64,000 nt of DNA from Rhodocaloribacter litoris (GTDB taxonomy: Bacteria > Bacteroidota > Rhodothermia > Rhodothermales > ISCAR-4553). Position numbers and translations under genes: made by a program. The notes under the pieces are model-generated. The model did no database searches. It saw only the letters and a list, made by a program, of their open reading frames with translations, and had not been told where the DNA came from. This document shows, one piece after another, positions 44,856 to 54,630 of the stretch (position 1 is the stretch's first letter; every line of letters starts with the position of its first letter). The stretch spans positions 3,272,400 to 3,336,399 of the forward strand of contig NZ_CP076718.1 of assembly GCF_011682235.2 (NCBI RefSeq), written 5' to 3'.

Positions 44856-44907
44856 TGGGAAAAAGACGGGTTTGGATATGGGAATTTTTCCCGCCGGAGG
44901 CGGTGGT

Positions 44908-46830
44908 TCAGCGGTGCGTGAAGATGACGCGTAGCACCTCCTCAACCGACGTTTTGCCGGCCTGAATCAGCTTGCGGGCGGCTTCCTGCTGGGTGATCAT
45001 GCCTTCCTTGAGGGCCTGTCGGCGGATGGCGCCCTCGTCGATGGCTTCCCCGGCGGTAATGATGAGATGCCGGATTGCCTCGGAGACGGGGAGCAGTTCC
45101 GCGATGGCCTGGCGGCCCCGGTAGCCGGCCCCGAAGCAGGTGCTGCACTGGGGCTTTTCGCCGGGTTTGAAGAAGGTGGTGGCGGCGATCTCCTCCGGGG
45201 TGAAGCCGAGCCGTTCCAGCAACACCGGGTCGGGGTGTTCGTCGGGCACCTTGCATTCCGGGCAGAGGATCCGCAGCAGTCGCTGCGCCACGACCAGGTG
45301 AATCGCGTACGCGATCAGAAACGGCTCCACCCCCATCTTGTAGAGCCGGCTGACCGCACTCGGGGCGTCGTTCGTGTGCAGCGTCGAAAACGTCAGGTGC
45401 CCCGTGTTGGCCAGCTTGATCGCCAGCTCGGCCGTGGCCCGGTCGCGCATCTCCCCCACCATGACGATGTCCGGGTCGTGCCGCAGGATCGCCCGCAGCG
45501 CCTCGTCCAGGGTCAGGTTGTGGCTGAGCTTGATCTGCCGCACCTTGGGCAGCACGTATTCGACCGGATCCTCGACCGAGAGCACGTTGCGGTCCGGGGT
45601 GGCCACCTGGTTCAGCAGGGCATTCAGCGTGGTGCTCTTGCCCGAGCCGGTCGGGCCGGTCAGGATGACCATGCCGTAAGGCTGCCGGATGGCCCATTCC
45701 AGGGTGGCGCAGGCCGGCTCGTCCAGGCCCAGCAGGCTCAGGTCCTGAATCACCTTGCGGTCGTCGAGGACGCGGATGACGATGCTCTCGGAGCGCAGGT
45801 CCAGGCGGGCGTTGACGACCGGCAGGACGGAGACGCGGAAGCGGATGAGGGCGCCGTCGACCTGGCGCTGGATGAAGCCGTCCTGTGCCCGGTCCCGCAC
45901 GAAGCGGTCGACGCCCACGGCGTTGTCCTTGACGACGGCGATGAAAGCCTCCGGGTGCACGCGCTCTTCGACGTGCCATTGATGAAGAACGCCGTCGATG
46001 CGAAACAGGATCTCGATGTGGCGCCGGCTGTTCGGCACGATGTGGATGTCGGAAGCACCCTGCCGGACCGCCTCGACGAGCACGGTCTCGAACAGGTGAA
46101 TGAGGGCCGAGCGGTTGATCTCGGCCTCGAGCGTCTCCTCATCGATCCGATGCTCGTCGTCCGGTGCCTGGCTGTAGTCGAGGGCCAGTTCGTGTCGTTC
46201 GAGCGAGGCCGTGTAGCGGGTGCGACCGGCCAGCAGGGCCGAGACGAGCGTCTCGGAGGCGTACCGGAGTTCGTAGCCCCGGAGGTTGAGGGATTCGAGG
46301 AAGCGGTGAACGGCCGGGTTGGTCGGGTCGTGCGTGGCGAAGATCAGCGGGCGCTGCCCGTTGCGGGCCGTATAGTCGATGCCGGCGGGCAGGAGGCGCA
46401 GCTCGGCCATGCGGGCCCACTGTGCGTCGGTGAACTGCTTGGCGTGGGTCTGAAGAAAGGCAAGGATCTCGACCTTGGTCAGTTCGAGCGGCTTGAAGTC
46501 GTAGACGGCTGCCGCCTGGGCAAAGATCGTCTCGCGGTCCAGGTCGGAAACCTCGAGCAGGAAGCGCCACAGCGGGGTCCGGTTGTTGGCGCGCCCGGCT
46601 TTCCACCGGTACCATGCCTGTTCCACCTGTTCGATCCGGATCAGCTCCTCGTAGAGCAGCTTGATCACCACCCGGTCTTCGAGCAGGTGCGGTGAGAAAG
46701 GGTCCGTACCGGCGGCATCACGCGGTGGAGGCGCCGGCGTTTCGGCGGCCGGCCGGGCCGGGGGATGGGGCCGCGTAGCCCGCTTGCGGCGAAGACGATG
46801 GGCGAGGATCCGTGGGGTTCGGGAAGGCAT
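44908..46830 (-). CDS. pilB: Type IV pilus assembly / type II secretion ATPase (PilB/GspE)
   Basis: Cytosolic hexameric ATPase that drives pilus extension. About 640 residues from ATG 46830: an N-terminal GspE/MshEN-like region (VVIKLLYEELIRIEQVEQAW, FDLELTKVEIL-like 'FKPLELTKVEILAF'), then the ATPase with 'ASDIHIVPNSRRHIEILFRIDG', Walker A 'GPTGSGKSTTLNALL', Asp box 'SVEDPVEYVLP', Walker B 'DPDIVMVGEMRD', His box 'TFSTLHTND', and a four-Cys zinc site (CPEC, CSTC). The longer frame to 46986 adds Pro/Arg-rich sequence and is rejected. No other pilus gene is nearby, so the gene is isolated from its machinery. Confidence 0.93.
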   Translation of the reverse strand: MPSRTPRILAHRLRRKRATRPHPPARPAAETPAPPPRDAAGTDPFSPHLLEDRVVIKLLYEELIRIEQVEQAWYRWKAGRANNRTPLWRFLLEVSDLDRETIFAQAAAVYDFKPLELTKVEILAFLQTHAKQFTDAQWARMAELRLLPAGIDYTARNGQRPLIFATHDPTNPAVHRFLESLNLRGYELRYASETLVSALLAGRTRYTASLERHELALDYSQAPDDEHRIDEETLEAEINRSALIHLFETVLVEAVRQGASDIHIVPNSRRHIEILFRIDGVLHQWHVEERVHPEAFIAVVKDNAVGVDRFVRDRAQDGFIQRQVDGALIRFRVSVLPVVNARLDLRSESIVIRVLDDRKVIQDLSLLGLDEPACATLEWAIRQPYGMVILTGPTGSGKSTTLNALLNQVATPDRNVLSVEDPVEYVLPKVRQIKLSHNLTLDEALRAILRHDPDIVMVGEMRDRATAELAIKLANTGHLTFSTLHTNDAPSAVSRLYKMGVEPFLIAYAIHLVVAQRLLRILCPECKVPDEHPDPVLLERLGFTPEEIAATTFFKPGEKPQCSTCFGAGYRGRQAIAELLPVSEAIRHLIITAGEAIDEGAIRRQALKEGMITQQEAARKLIQAGKTSVEEVLRVIFTHR

Positions 46831-47203
46831 GGACGAGAAGGTTGAGGGGGCGGGACGGAGAAGACCGCTTTCGCTGCATGATGCCGGCCCCGGCCCGGCT
46901 ACGGGAGCTACGGCGGGGCGGGATGCCGGGCGGTGCGGTGCGTGTCGTGGTTTGAAGTTCCCTGTTCGCGGCACGTCCGGCGTCATGCCGGCGGAATGAC
47001 ACGGGGAAGATATCGGCCTGTTTGATCCCGGCTAAAGCCTCGGGGAGGCCTCCCGGTTCGCGTCGCGTTTTTCGAGGGTGCCGGGTCCGTGCCGGATACG
47101 AAGTTCGAGACCGGGAAACCTGGCAACTTTTCCCCACGTACGGGCAGATCGCGATCCGCTTCATGCTTCCCCCGTCCACACCTCCACCCCTCATTTGTAT
47201 CCC
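46831..47203. other. 373 bp divergent intergenic region
   Basis: This gap lies between the starts of pilB (-) and the PLP enzyme (+). It contains a perfect 12 bp palindrome GGGAGGCCTCCC (47043-47054) and several small GC hairpins, plus a GAAACCTGGCAAC stretch at about 47115-47127 reminiscent of SAM riboswitches, but the rest of that motif is missing. No promoter was identified with confidence. Confidence 0.35.
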
Positions 47204-48370
47204 ATGCCTTCCATCGACACGAAACTCATTCACGCCGGAGAACCGAAGCCGCGCATCCGTGGTGCCGTGGCGATGCCCATTTTCCAGACGGCCATGTATG
47301 AATATGGCGGCGAGGGTGCGCCGGACGAGCTGATGTACGTCCGTTACAACAACACGCCGAACCACGCCGCGCTCGCGCACAAGCTGGCGGCCCTCGAAGA
47401 GACGGAGGCTGCCCTGGTGACGGGCAGCGGCATGGCCGCCATCTCGGCGGCGCTGCTGGCGGTGCTCCGGCCCGGCGATCACCTTCTGGCGCAGCACGGG
47501 CTTTACGGCGGCACCTTCGGGCTGGTGACGCGGGAACTACCGGCTCTGGGCATCGAGGTGAGCTTCGTCGACGCGGCGGCGCCGGATACCTGGGCCGCCG
47601 CCCTGCGCCCGAACACCCGCGCCTTCTACGTCGAGGCCATCTCCAACCCGCTCATGGAGGTGGGCGCCCTCGATGCGGTGGCGGGCTTTGCCGGGGCGCA
47701 CGGCCTCGTCTCGCTCATCGACAACACGTTTACCACCCCGGTCAACTTCCGGCCGGCGACGCTGGGTTTTGACCTCGTACTCCACAGCGCGACCAAGTAC
47801 CTCAACGGTCATTCGGACCTGGTGGCCGGCGTAGTGGCGGGCCGGGCAGATCTGGTCGAGCGGGCCGGGGCGAAGCTCCGGCACCTCGGGGGAGCGCTCG
47901 ATCCCCACGCCTGTTTCCTGTTGCATCGGGGCCTGAAGACGCTCGCACTCCGGATGCAGCGGCACAACGAGAGCGCGCTTCGGCTGGCCCGTTTCCTCGA
48001 GGCCCATCCGCTGATCGAGCGGGTGCACTATCCCGGCCTCGCCTCCAGCCCGCACCACGAACGGGCGAGTCGGCTGTTTGCGGGTTTCGGCGGGATGATC
48101 AGCTTCGAGCCGGCCGGCGGGCTGGCGGCGGCCGACCGGCTCCTGCAACACCTGCGCCTGCCCGTCGTGGCGCCGAGCCTGGGGGGCGTCGAGACGCTCG
48201 TCACGCGCCCGGCCATCACCTCGCACGCCGGGCTCACGCCCGAGGAGCGGGCGCGCCTGGGCATCCACGACCACCTCATTCGCCTCTCGGTCGGCATCGA
48301 AGGGCCGGACGACCTCCTGGCCGACTTCGAGCAGGCCCTGGCCGCGCTGGAGGTCGAGGCGGCGGGATGA
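47204..48370 (+). CDS. Trans-sulfuration family PLP enzyme (cystathionine gamma-synthase/lyase or methionine gamma-lyase type)
   Basis: Cytosolic PLP enzyme of the Cys/Met metabolism family, 388 residues. It starts 'MPSIDTKLIHAGEPKPRIRGAV' (short: TKLIHAGEP), has the phosphate-binding 'SGMAAISAALLA', the Asp-containing 'LIDNTFTTP', the PLP lysine in 'HSATKYLNGHSDLVAG', and 'APSLGGVETLVTRPA' with 'RLSVGIEGPDDLLADFEQAL' at the end. Reaction could be cystathionine beta/gamma-lyase, cystathionine gamma-synthase or methionine gamma-lyase; sequence alone does not separate these here. The N-terminal 'YEYGGEGAPDELMYVRYNNTPNH' (short: MYVRYNNTPNH) differs from the usual 'YSRSGNPT', hinting at an unusual substrate. 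Start ATG 47204; no Shine-Dalgarno. Confidence 0.88.
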   Translation: MPSIDTKLIHAGEPKPRIRGAVAMPIFQTAMYEYGGEGAPDELMYVRYNNTPNHAALAHKLAALEETEAALVTGSGMAAISAALLAVLRPGDHLLAQHGLYGGTFGLVTRELPALGIEVSFVDAAAPDTWAAALRPNTRAFYVEAISNPLMEVGALDAVAGFAGAHGLVSLIDNTFTTPVNFRPATLGFDLVLHSATKYLNGHSDLVAGVVAGRADLVERAGAKLRHLGGALDPHACFLLHRGLKTLALRMQRHNESALRLARFLEAHPLIERVHYPGLASSPHHERASRLFAGFGGMISFEPAGGLAAADRLLQHLRLPVVAPSLGGVETLVTRPAITSHAGLTPEERARLGIHDHLIRLSVGIEGPDDLLADFEQALAALEVEAAG

Positions 48371-48410
48371 GGCGTGCCGGCCGGGACGGCGGCGCTCACC
48401 CGCCGGCCGG

Positions 48411-49439
48411 TCAACGGATCTCGGAGCGCCGGACGAGGGGGGCGTGGCGCAGTTCGGCCAGGGTGCGGGCGCCGGTGCAGAACATAGCGATCTTGAGTTC
48501 GTGCACAAGGCGGGCCGCGTGCCGGGCCACGGCGTCGGCGTTTTCGAGGGCGGGTTGCAGGAAGGGGGCGGCGATCCCCGCCAGGTCGGCGCCCAGGGCG
48601 ATGGCCTTGGCGACGTCGAGGCCGGAGCGGATGCCGCCGCTGCCGATGACGGTCACGCCGGGGACGGTGCGGACCTGCCGGATCGCCTCGGGCGTGGGGA
48701 GGCCCCAGTCGCCGAAGAGGGTACCGAGGTTTTCGTCGTCGGCGCGGGCGCTTTCGATGCGGGCCCAGCTTGTGCCGCCCCGCCCGGCCACGTCGAGGAT
48801 ACGCAGGCCCCGCGCCGCCAGCCGCTCGGCCGTCGCCCGCGAGAGGCCGGCGCCGACCTCCTTGACCACGACCGGCACGGGCAGGCGCGCCGCCACCGCC
48901 GCCATCTTGTCCAGCAGCCCGGTGAAGTTCGTTTGCCCTTCGGGCTGAAGCACCTCCTGGAGCGGGTTCAGATGGAAGATGAGGGCATCGGCGTCGATCA
49001 TGCGGACGGCCTCGGCGCATTCGTCCACCCCGAAGCCGTAGTTGAGCTGGACGGCCCCCAGGTTGGCGAGCAGGGGCACCGACGGCGCCAGGTCGCGCAC
49101 CTCGAATGTGGCGCGCTGCGACGGGTCCTCGAGGGCCTTGCGCTGCGAGCCCAGGGCCAGCGCGATGCCGGCCTGCTCGGCCCCGGCCGCCAGGTTGCGG
49201 TTGATCACGGCGGCCGCCTCCGTGCCGCCCGTCATCGACGAGATCAGGAGCGGCGCCGCGAGCGGTTTGCCCAGGAACGTGGTGCGCGTGTCGATCCCCG
49301 CGAAGTCGATCTCCGGCAGGGCTTCGTGGACGAAGACGTAGTCGTCGAAGAAGTTGCGCGCCTCCTGCATCCGTGGATCGAGTGCGAGGTGGAGGTGCTC
49401 GGCCTTGCGGTCGCGTTTGTCGGGTCGGCGGGGGGTCAT
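48411..49439 (-). CDS. fni: Type 2 isopentenyl-diphosphate delta-isomerase
   Basis: FMN-dependent enzyme that interconverts isopentenyl and dimethylallyl diphosphate for isoprenoid synthesis. The 342 residues include 'RKAEHLHLAL' (binding start 'KxxHL'), 'PLLISSMTGG', 'GSQRKAL', 'LLANLGAVQL', 'DALIFHLNPLQEVLQPEGQTNF' in short pieces (HLNPLQE), 'VVKEVGAG', 'DVAGRGGTSWARIE' and 'VIGSGGIRSGLDVAKAIALGAD' (FMN phosphate site). It starts four bp after the porQ stop and would be co-transcribed with it. It ends 41 bp from the convergent PLP enzyme gene, in a gap with a CCGGCCGG inverted pair. Confidence 0.95.
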   Translation of the reverse strand: MTPRRPDKRDRKAEHLHLALDPRMQEARNFFDDYVFVHEALPEIDFAGIDTRTTFLGKPLAAPLLISSMTGGTEAAAVINRNLAAGAEQAGIALALGSQRKALEDPSQRATFEVRDLAPSVPLLANLGAVQLNYGFGVDECAEAVRMIDADALIFHLNPLQEVLQPEGQTNFTGLLDKMAAVAARLPVPVVVKEVGAGLSRATAERLAARGLRILDVAGRGGTSWARIESARADDENLGTLFGDWGLPTPEAIRQVRTVPGVTVIGSGGIRSGLDVAKAIALGADLAGIAAPFLQPALENADAVARHAARLVHELKIAMFCTGARTLAELRHAPLVRRSEIR

Positions 49440-49443
49440 GCCG

Positions 49444-50427
49444 TCAGAGGCGGGTGCGGACGGTGAACTGGTGCAGGCCGCCGAGCGAGGACCAGGAGTT
49501 GAAGGCGTAATCGACCCGGACGCGGGTGATCTTCAGACCCACGCCGATGCCGAAGCCGGCCAGGTCCAGCCGGCTTTTCAGCTTGAGGTCTTCGTGCCGC
49601 CGGTGGTTGTAGCCGAAGCGGAGGTTGAACGCCTCGCTGAACTGAAACTCGCCGCCGAAGGCGAGGTAGCGCAGCACATTGCTCACGGCGGAGGCGTTTT
49701 CGGGGCCGTCGCCCAGGTCGTGGAGGTTGTAGCCCATCACGGTGATGAGCAGGGGCAGGTGGCGCAGCCGCTTCGTGAAGCCCAGGCGCAGGTCGAGGGG
49801 CAGTTCGTCGCGGGTCAGGGTGCCCAGGGAGGAGAGCGTCACGCCCAGGTTGTTCACCGAGGCGCTGAGCGTCAGGTTCTGTTCGGCGAGGAGGTAGAGC
49901 ACGCCGAGGTCCACCGCCAGGGCCGAGGCGTTGTAGGCGGCGATGCTGCTGTAGACGGCATGGATGCCGGCGCCATAGCGCAGGCGCTCGCCGTAGGTGC
50001 GGGCGGCGCCCAGGGTGAGGGCCACGTCCGAGGCGCCGAAGGTGCCCTGGCGCTCGCCATGCTCGTCGGCCCGGTCGAGGCGGCCCCAGGAGAGGAAGCG
50101 CAGGCCGAGCCCGAAGGTGCCGAGCCCTTCGTAGTGCCGGCTGTAGGCGGCGAAGCCGGCGTTCAGGTCGGCCAGGTGGTTCAGGTAGGAGAGCGAGAGC
50201 ATCCCGTGCATCTGCTCGTTGAGCAGGGCCGGGTTGTAGAACAGGGCGTTGGCGTCGTCGCCGTAGACGGCCGCGTAGGAGCCGCCGAGGGCCGCCGCCC
50301 GGGCCGAGGGCTCGAGCCGGAGGAACGAGAAGCCGGTCACGTCGCCCGGCTGGGCCGTCGCAGCAAGCGGCACGACGAGGAAAAGGAGCAGGCAACGCAG
50401 GCGCATCGGGAAACGGAATGAACGCAT
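49444..50427 (-). CDS. porQ: PorQ-like type IX secretion outer-membrane protein
   Basis: About 327 residues from ATG 50427 (ATG 50406 or 50457 also in frame). Signal peptide (RLRCLLLFLVVPLAATA before QPGD), then the PorV/PorQ signature 'FLRLEPSARAAALGGSYAAV' and 'NALFYNPALLNEQ', beta strands throughout and a final 'LHQFTVRTRL'. The spacing and length fit PorQ, which anchors the A-LPS attachment complex of T9SS together with PorU and PorZ. It is distinct from the PorV-like protein at 6514-7563. Upstream of fni in the same transcript; divergent from secA. Confidence 0.85.
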   Translation of the reverse strand: MRSFRFPMRLRCLLLFLVVPLAATAQPGDVTGFSFLRLEPSARAAALGGSYAAVYGDDANALFYNPALLNEQMHGMLSLSYLNHLADLNAGFAAYSRHYEGLGTFGLGLRFLSWGRLDRADEHGERQGTFGASDVALTLGAARTYGERLRYGAGIHAVYSSIAAYNASALAVDLGVLYLLAEQNLTLSASVNNLGVTLSSLGTLTRDELPLDLRLGFTKRLRHLPLLITVMGYNLHDLGDGPENASAVSNVLRYLAFGGEFQFSEAFNLRFGYNHRRHEDLKLKSRLDLAGFGIGVGLKITRVRVDYAFNSWSSLGGLHQFTVRTRL

Positions 50428-50899
50428 CGGCGACGGGAAGCGGGCGGGTTCCGGCATGATACACCCGCGAGGAGGACCAGACCCAACCGGGAGGTCGGCC
50501 TGCCCGGGCAACGGCGGAGCTTTGTACGGCCGGCCGGTCGGTTGGTTCTTCCGGGAGGGCAGGGCGTTTCACCCGGCGGAAGAAGATACGTTCGGAAGGC
50601 CGGGCGCGCAGGGCAAAAAGGCGGAGAGGGGGCGGCCGGGCGGCGGAAGAAGGCGGCGCGAAGAAGCGAAAACGGTGGGAACGGAACGAAACGGCCGGGC
50701 GTGAGAGCATCGGCGTGTTGCGGCCTGCGTGGAAAGCCCGGACGTTCCGGGGAGGCCCGGTGCCGGTCGGGCCGTCGGTCCGGTTGGCACATTTTTCGTT
50801 CGTGCCCTCTCCGGTCGGATCGCCGGGCAGGCCGCGACACAATGGCAGAAGAGGCTCTCCGGCAAGGCCTTTTCCTTTCTTTCATTTCCGACACCCATC
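50428..50899. other. 472 bp divergent intergenic region between porQ and secA
   Basis: Both flanking genes start here, so promoters for each are expected. The sequence is GC- and purine-rich on the + strand with several G-runs and no convincing coding frame; the frames that cross it lack signal or family features. A TTGGCA at about 50781 is followed by a T-run but no good -7 element. Nothing definite was found. Confidence 0.3.
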
Positions 50900-53800
50900 A
50901 TGCTGAACGTCATAAAGAAGCTCTTCGGCGACAGCAACGAGCGAAAACTCCGGAAGCTGTGGCCGATCGTGGAACGGATCAACGAGGAGTTCGAGAAGCT
51001 GAAGGATCTCTCGGACGAGGAACTGCGGGCCAAGACCGATGCATTCCGGCAGCGGATCCGCGAGGCCGTCGCCGATATCGAGGCCGAGCAGGAAGCCATC
51101 CGGCGCCGCCTGCGTGGTGTGGTGGAGGTCGAGCACGTGGGCGGCAACGGCCAGGCCCCCGTGCCCGAGCGGCTGACCCCCGAGGAGCGGCAGGAGCTCT
51201 ACGACCAGCTCGACGAGCTCGAAGAACAGTGGCTGGAGACGGTCGAGGACGTGCTCGAAGAGCTGCTGCCCGAGGCGTTTGCCGTCGTCAAGGAGGCCTG
51301 CCGCCGGATGGTGGGCAAGACGTGGGAGGCCGGCGGGCAGACCATCACCTGGGACATGGTGCCCTACGACGTGCAGCTCCTCGGCGGCATCGTGCTGCAT
51401 CAGGGCAACATCGCCGAGATGAAGACGGGCGAGGGGAAGACGCTCGTGGCCGTGGCGCCGCTCTATCTGAATGCCCTCGTCGGGCGCGGGGCCCATCTGG
51501 TCACCGTCAACCCCTACCTGGCCGAGCGGGACGCCGAGTGGATGGGGCCCATCTACCGCTTCCTCGGCCTGACCGTCGACGTCATCGACCGCTACGAGCC
51601 GCACACCCCCGAGCGCAAGGCCGCCTACCGGGCCGACGTCACCTATGGCACCAACAACGAATTCGGCTTCGACTACCTCCGCGACAACTCGTTCGTGATC
51701 GACCCCGACCAGCTCATGCAGCGTGGGCATCACTACGCCATCGTCGACGAGGTGGACTCCGTCCTCATCGACGAGGCCCGCACGCCGCTGATCATCTCGG
51801 GGCCGGTGCCGCAGGCCGAAACGAACCGCTTCGAGGAACTCAAGCCCGCCGTCGAGAAGCTCGTCTACGCCCAGCAGCGGCTCGTCGGCAGCCTGGTCAC
51901 CGAGGCGGAGCGGCTCCTCAATGAGGCCGACCGGGCCCTCGAAGCCGGCGACAACAAGCGGGCGAAGGAACTGGAGGACGACGCCGGACTGGCCCTGCTG
52001 CGGGCCTGGCGCGGCTTCCCCAAGAACAAGAAGCTCCGCAAGCTCCTGACCGAGCCCCGCTTCGAACAGCTCCGGCAGAAGACCGAGTTCTTCTACCTGC
52101 AGGACAACGCCAAGAACATGCCTTTCGTCGACGAATACCTGTATTTCGCGCTCGACGAAAAGCAACGCTCCATCGAGATGACCGAGAAGGGGCGTGAGTA
52201 TGTCTCGCAGGCCGCCGGCATGGACGTGAACCTCTTCGTCCTGCCCGACGTCGGGGAGGAAGTGGCCCGCATCGAACGAACGTACGAGGAGAAGCTCCGG
52301 GCGCTCGAAGAAAGCCTGGCCGCCGACGAAAGCCTCTCTGAGGAGAAGCGGCAGAACAAGCTGGAGAACGACCGCCGCCTGCTCCGGAAGGAGATGGAGG
52401 AGGAGAAACGGCAACTCTACACGACCTACGCGGAGCGGGCCGAGCGGCTCCACGCCATCGAACAGCTCCTGCGCGCCTACACGATGTATGAGAAGGACGT
52501 CGAATACATCGTGCAGGACGGCAAGGTGATGATCGTCGACGAGCACACCGGGCGCGTACTCCCCGGCCGGCGCTATTCGGAAGGGTTGCACCAGGCCATC
52601 GAGGCCAAGGAGGGGGTCAAGGTGCAGGCCGCCACGCAGACCTACGCGACGATCACGCTGCAGAACTACTTCCGCATGTACCACAAGCTGGCCGGCATGA
52701 CCGGCACGGCCGAGACCGAGGCGGAAGAGTTCTTCAAGATCTACGGGATGGACGTGGTCGTCGTGCCGACGAACAAGCCCGTCGCCCGGAAGGACCTCGA
52801 CGACCTGGTCTTCCGCACGAAGCGGGAGAAATATGCGGCGGTCATCGAGAAGATCAAGGAATACCATAAGAAGGGGCAGCCGGTGCTGGTAGGCACCACC
52901 ACGGTGGAGGTCTCCGAGACGCTCAGCCGGCTGCTGCAGCGCGAGGGCATCCGGCACAACGTGCTCAACGCCCGCCGGGACCGGGCCAAGGAGGAGTCGC
53001 TCATCGTCGCCGAGGCCGGGCGCAAGGGCGCCGTCACGATTGCCACCAACATGGCCGGTCGCGGCACCGACATCAAGCTGGGGCCCGGAGTGCGCGAGCT
53101 CGGCGGCCTGGCCATCATCGGCACCGAGCGTCACGAGAGCCGCCGCATCGACCTGCAGCTGCGCGGGCGCTCCGGCCGCCAGGGCGATCCCGGTGAGAGC
53201 CAGTTCTACGTCTCGCTCGACGACGACCTGATGCGCCTCTTCGGCTCCGACCGCGTTGCCCGCGTCATGGACCGGCTCAAGCTCGAAGAGGGAGCCGTCA
53301 TCACCCATCCCTGGGTGAACAAGAGCATCGAGCGGGCCCAGAAAAAGGTGGAGCAGAACAACTTCGCCATCCGCAAGCGCCAGCTCGAATACGACGACGT
53401 GCTCAACGCGCAGCGGGCCGTCATCTATGACCGCCGCATGCACGCCCTCAAGGGCGAGCGCCTGCGCGGAGACCTGCAGGACATGCTCCGCGAGGTCGTC
53501 CAGCGCATCGTCGGAAAGCACTACGACGAGGGCAACCTCGACGAGATGCGCGAGGAGCTGCTGCGCACCATCGCCCTGGACTTCGAGATCGACCGGGAGG
53601 AGTTCAGCCGCCTCGGGGAAGACGGGGTCGTCGAACGGGTCTACCAGGCCGCCCTCGACTTCTACGAGCACAAGCGTAACATGCTGGCCGAGCCCTTCTA
53701 CGCCAGCATGCGCCAGGTCATGGAGAGCGACCACGAAAACAAGCCCGAGCGCGTCTACGTCGACTTCACCGACGGCAAGCGCCTCATGCGGGCCGTCGTC

Positions 53801-54304
53801 CGGGTCGAGGACGCCCTGGCGACGCGCGGGCAGGAGATCAACGACGCCCTCGAACGCGTGGCGATGCTCTCTTTCATCGACATGTACTGGACCGAGCACC
53901 TGCGCAACCTCGACGAGCTGAAGGAAGGCATCGGCCTGCGCGCTTTCGGCCAGCGCGACCCGCTCATCGAGTACAAGATGGAGGCCTTCAAGCTCTTCAC
54001 CCAGTTGATCGAGAACATCGACAACGAGATGGTCTCCTTCGTCTTCCGGGCCGGCCCGCTCGTCGACGGGCAGGCGGCCCGCCGCGGGCAGCCCACCCAG
54101 CAGCGCCGCCTCGATCCGCGCCGGGCCCGGTCCTCGCACGTCACCCGCGAGTCGTACGGCGTCGCCGCCGGGCAGGACAGTGCCGCCGGGCGCGATCCCA
54201 CGGCCAAGCAGCAGCCCGTCGTCCTCGAAGAGAAGGTGGGCCGCAACGACCCGTGCCCCTGCGGCAGCGGCAAGAAGTACAAACACTGCCACGGACGGGC
54301 GTAA
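50900..54304 (+). CDS. secA: Preprotein translocase ATPase SecA
   Basis: Cytosolic and membrane-peripheral motor for the SecYEG channel. From ATG 50900 the protein has 1134 residues, longer than the 840-900 of Proteobacteria because of two insertions seen in Bacteroidota: an acidic helical one near residues 55-120 ('[22 protein letters not shown]' in short: [30 protein letters not shown]) and a coiled-coil one near 440-560 ([22 protein letters not shown]). Motifs: '[13 protein letters not shown]' (Walker A), '[19 protein letters not shown]' (DEAD), '[11 protein letters not shown]', '[14 protein letters not shown]', and the zinc tail '[17 protein letters not shown]'. Preceding codons lack homology. 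Confidence 0.97.
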   Translation: MLNVIKKLFGDSNERKLRKLWPIVERINEEFEKLKDLSDEELRAKTDAFRQRIREAVADIEAEQEAIRRRLRGVVEVEHVGGNGQAPVPERLTPEERQELYDQLDELEEQWLETVEDVLEELLPEAFAVVKEACRRMVGKTWEAGGQTITWDMVPYDVQLLGGIVLHQGNIAEMKTGEGKTLVAVAPLYLNALVGRGAHLVTVNPYLAERDAEWMGPIYRFLGLTVDVIDRYEPHTPERKAAYRADVTYGTNNEFGFDYLRDNSFVIDPDQLMQRGHHYAIVDEVDSVLIDEARTPLIISGPVPQAETNRFEELKPAVEKLVYAQQRLVGSLVTEAERLLNEADRALEAGDNKRAKELEDDAGLALLRAWRGFPKNKKLRKLLTEPRFEQLRQKTEFFYLQDNAKNMPFVDEYLYFALDEKQRSIEMTEKGREYVSQAAGMDVNLFVLPDVGEEVARIERTYEEKLRALEESLAADESLSEEKRQNKLENDRRLLRKEMEEEKRQLYTTYAERAERLHAIEQLLRAYTMYEKDVEYIVQDGKVMIVDEHTGRVLPGRRYSEGLHQAIEAKEGVKVQAATQTYATITLQNYFRMYHKLAGMTGTAETEAEEFFKIYGMDVVVVPTNKPVARKDLDDLVFRTKREKYAAVIEKIKEYHKKGQPVLVGTTTVEVSETLSRLLQREGIRHNVLNARRDRAKEESLIVAEAGRKGAVTIATNMAGRGTDIKLGPGVRELGGLAIIGTERHESRRIDLQLRGRSGRQGDPGESQFYVSLDDDLMRLFGSDRVARVMDRLKLEEGAVITHPWVNKSIERAQKKVEQNNFAIRKRQLEYDDVLNAQRAVIYDRRMHALKGERLRGDLQDMLREVVQRIVGKHYDEGNLDEMREELLRTIALDFEIDREEFSRLGEDGVVERVYQAALDFYEHKRNMLAEPFYASMRQVMESDHENKPERVYVDFTDGKRLMRAVVRVEDALATRGQEINDALERVAMLSFIDMYWTEHLRNLDELKEGIGLRAFGQRDPLIEYKMEAFKLFTQLIENIDNEMVSFVFRAGPLVDGQAARRGQPTQQRRLDPRRARSSHVTRESYGVAAGQDSAAGRDPTAKQQPVVLEEKVGRNDPCPCGSGKKYKHCHGRA

Positions 54305-54408
54305 GGGTGGATTGGCCTCGTCATGGTGCTGTTCTCAAACTCCGGGGAGCCCCGCCCTATTCGTTGCGTTTGAGCCGGTGAAGATCACCTGCAAAACCAG
54401 AAGCTGCC

Positions 54409-54630
54409 ATGTCACAGATCGAAATCGATCAGGCCAAAAGCCGCCTTGAGGAGCTCATAGAACAGGCCGCACGCGGCGAAGAAATCGTAATCACCAGAAA
54501 TGACCGGCCCGTTGCCCGGCTGCTGGCCGTTGTGCCGGGGCGACGTCGTGAATTCGGCAGTGCAAAAGGGAAAATCTGGATGAGCGAGGATTTCGATGAG
54601 CCCCTTGAGGACTTCCGGGATTACATGTGA
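54409..54630 (+). CDS. Type II antitoxin, Phd/YefM family
   Basis: A 73-residue DNA-binding antitoxin: 'SRLEELIEQAARGEEIVITRNDRPVARLLAV' (short: GEEIVITRNDRPVARL) is the Phd/YefM core; the C-terminus 'FDEPLEDFRDYM' is the toxin-binding tail. It would neutralise the downstream VapC and repress the operon. The stop overlaps the toxin start. Base composition is lower in GC than neighbours, consistent with acquisition. Confidence 0.9.
   Translation: MSQIEIDQAKSRLEELIEQAARGEEIVITRNDRPVARLLAVVPGRRREFGSAKGKIWMSEDFDEPLEDFRDYM

Noticed and set aside
47080-47160. SAM- or cobalamin-riboswitch-like fragments (GAAACCTGGCAAC, GGGTGCCGGG) before the trans-sulfuration gene
   Set aside because: The fragments are in the wrong order for SAM-I and the terminal helix and the cobalamin box are missing. 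Chance resemblance in GC-rich DNA is more likely, but an Infernal search would settle it.
48377-48410. CCGGCCGG inverted pair between the PLP enzyme and fni genes
   Set aside because: Placed correctly for a convergent terminator, but lacks T-runs on both sides and consists of simple palindromes.
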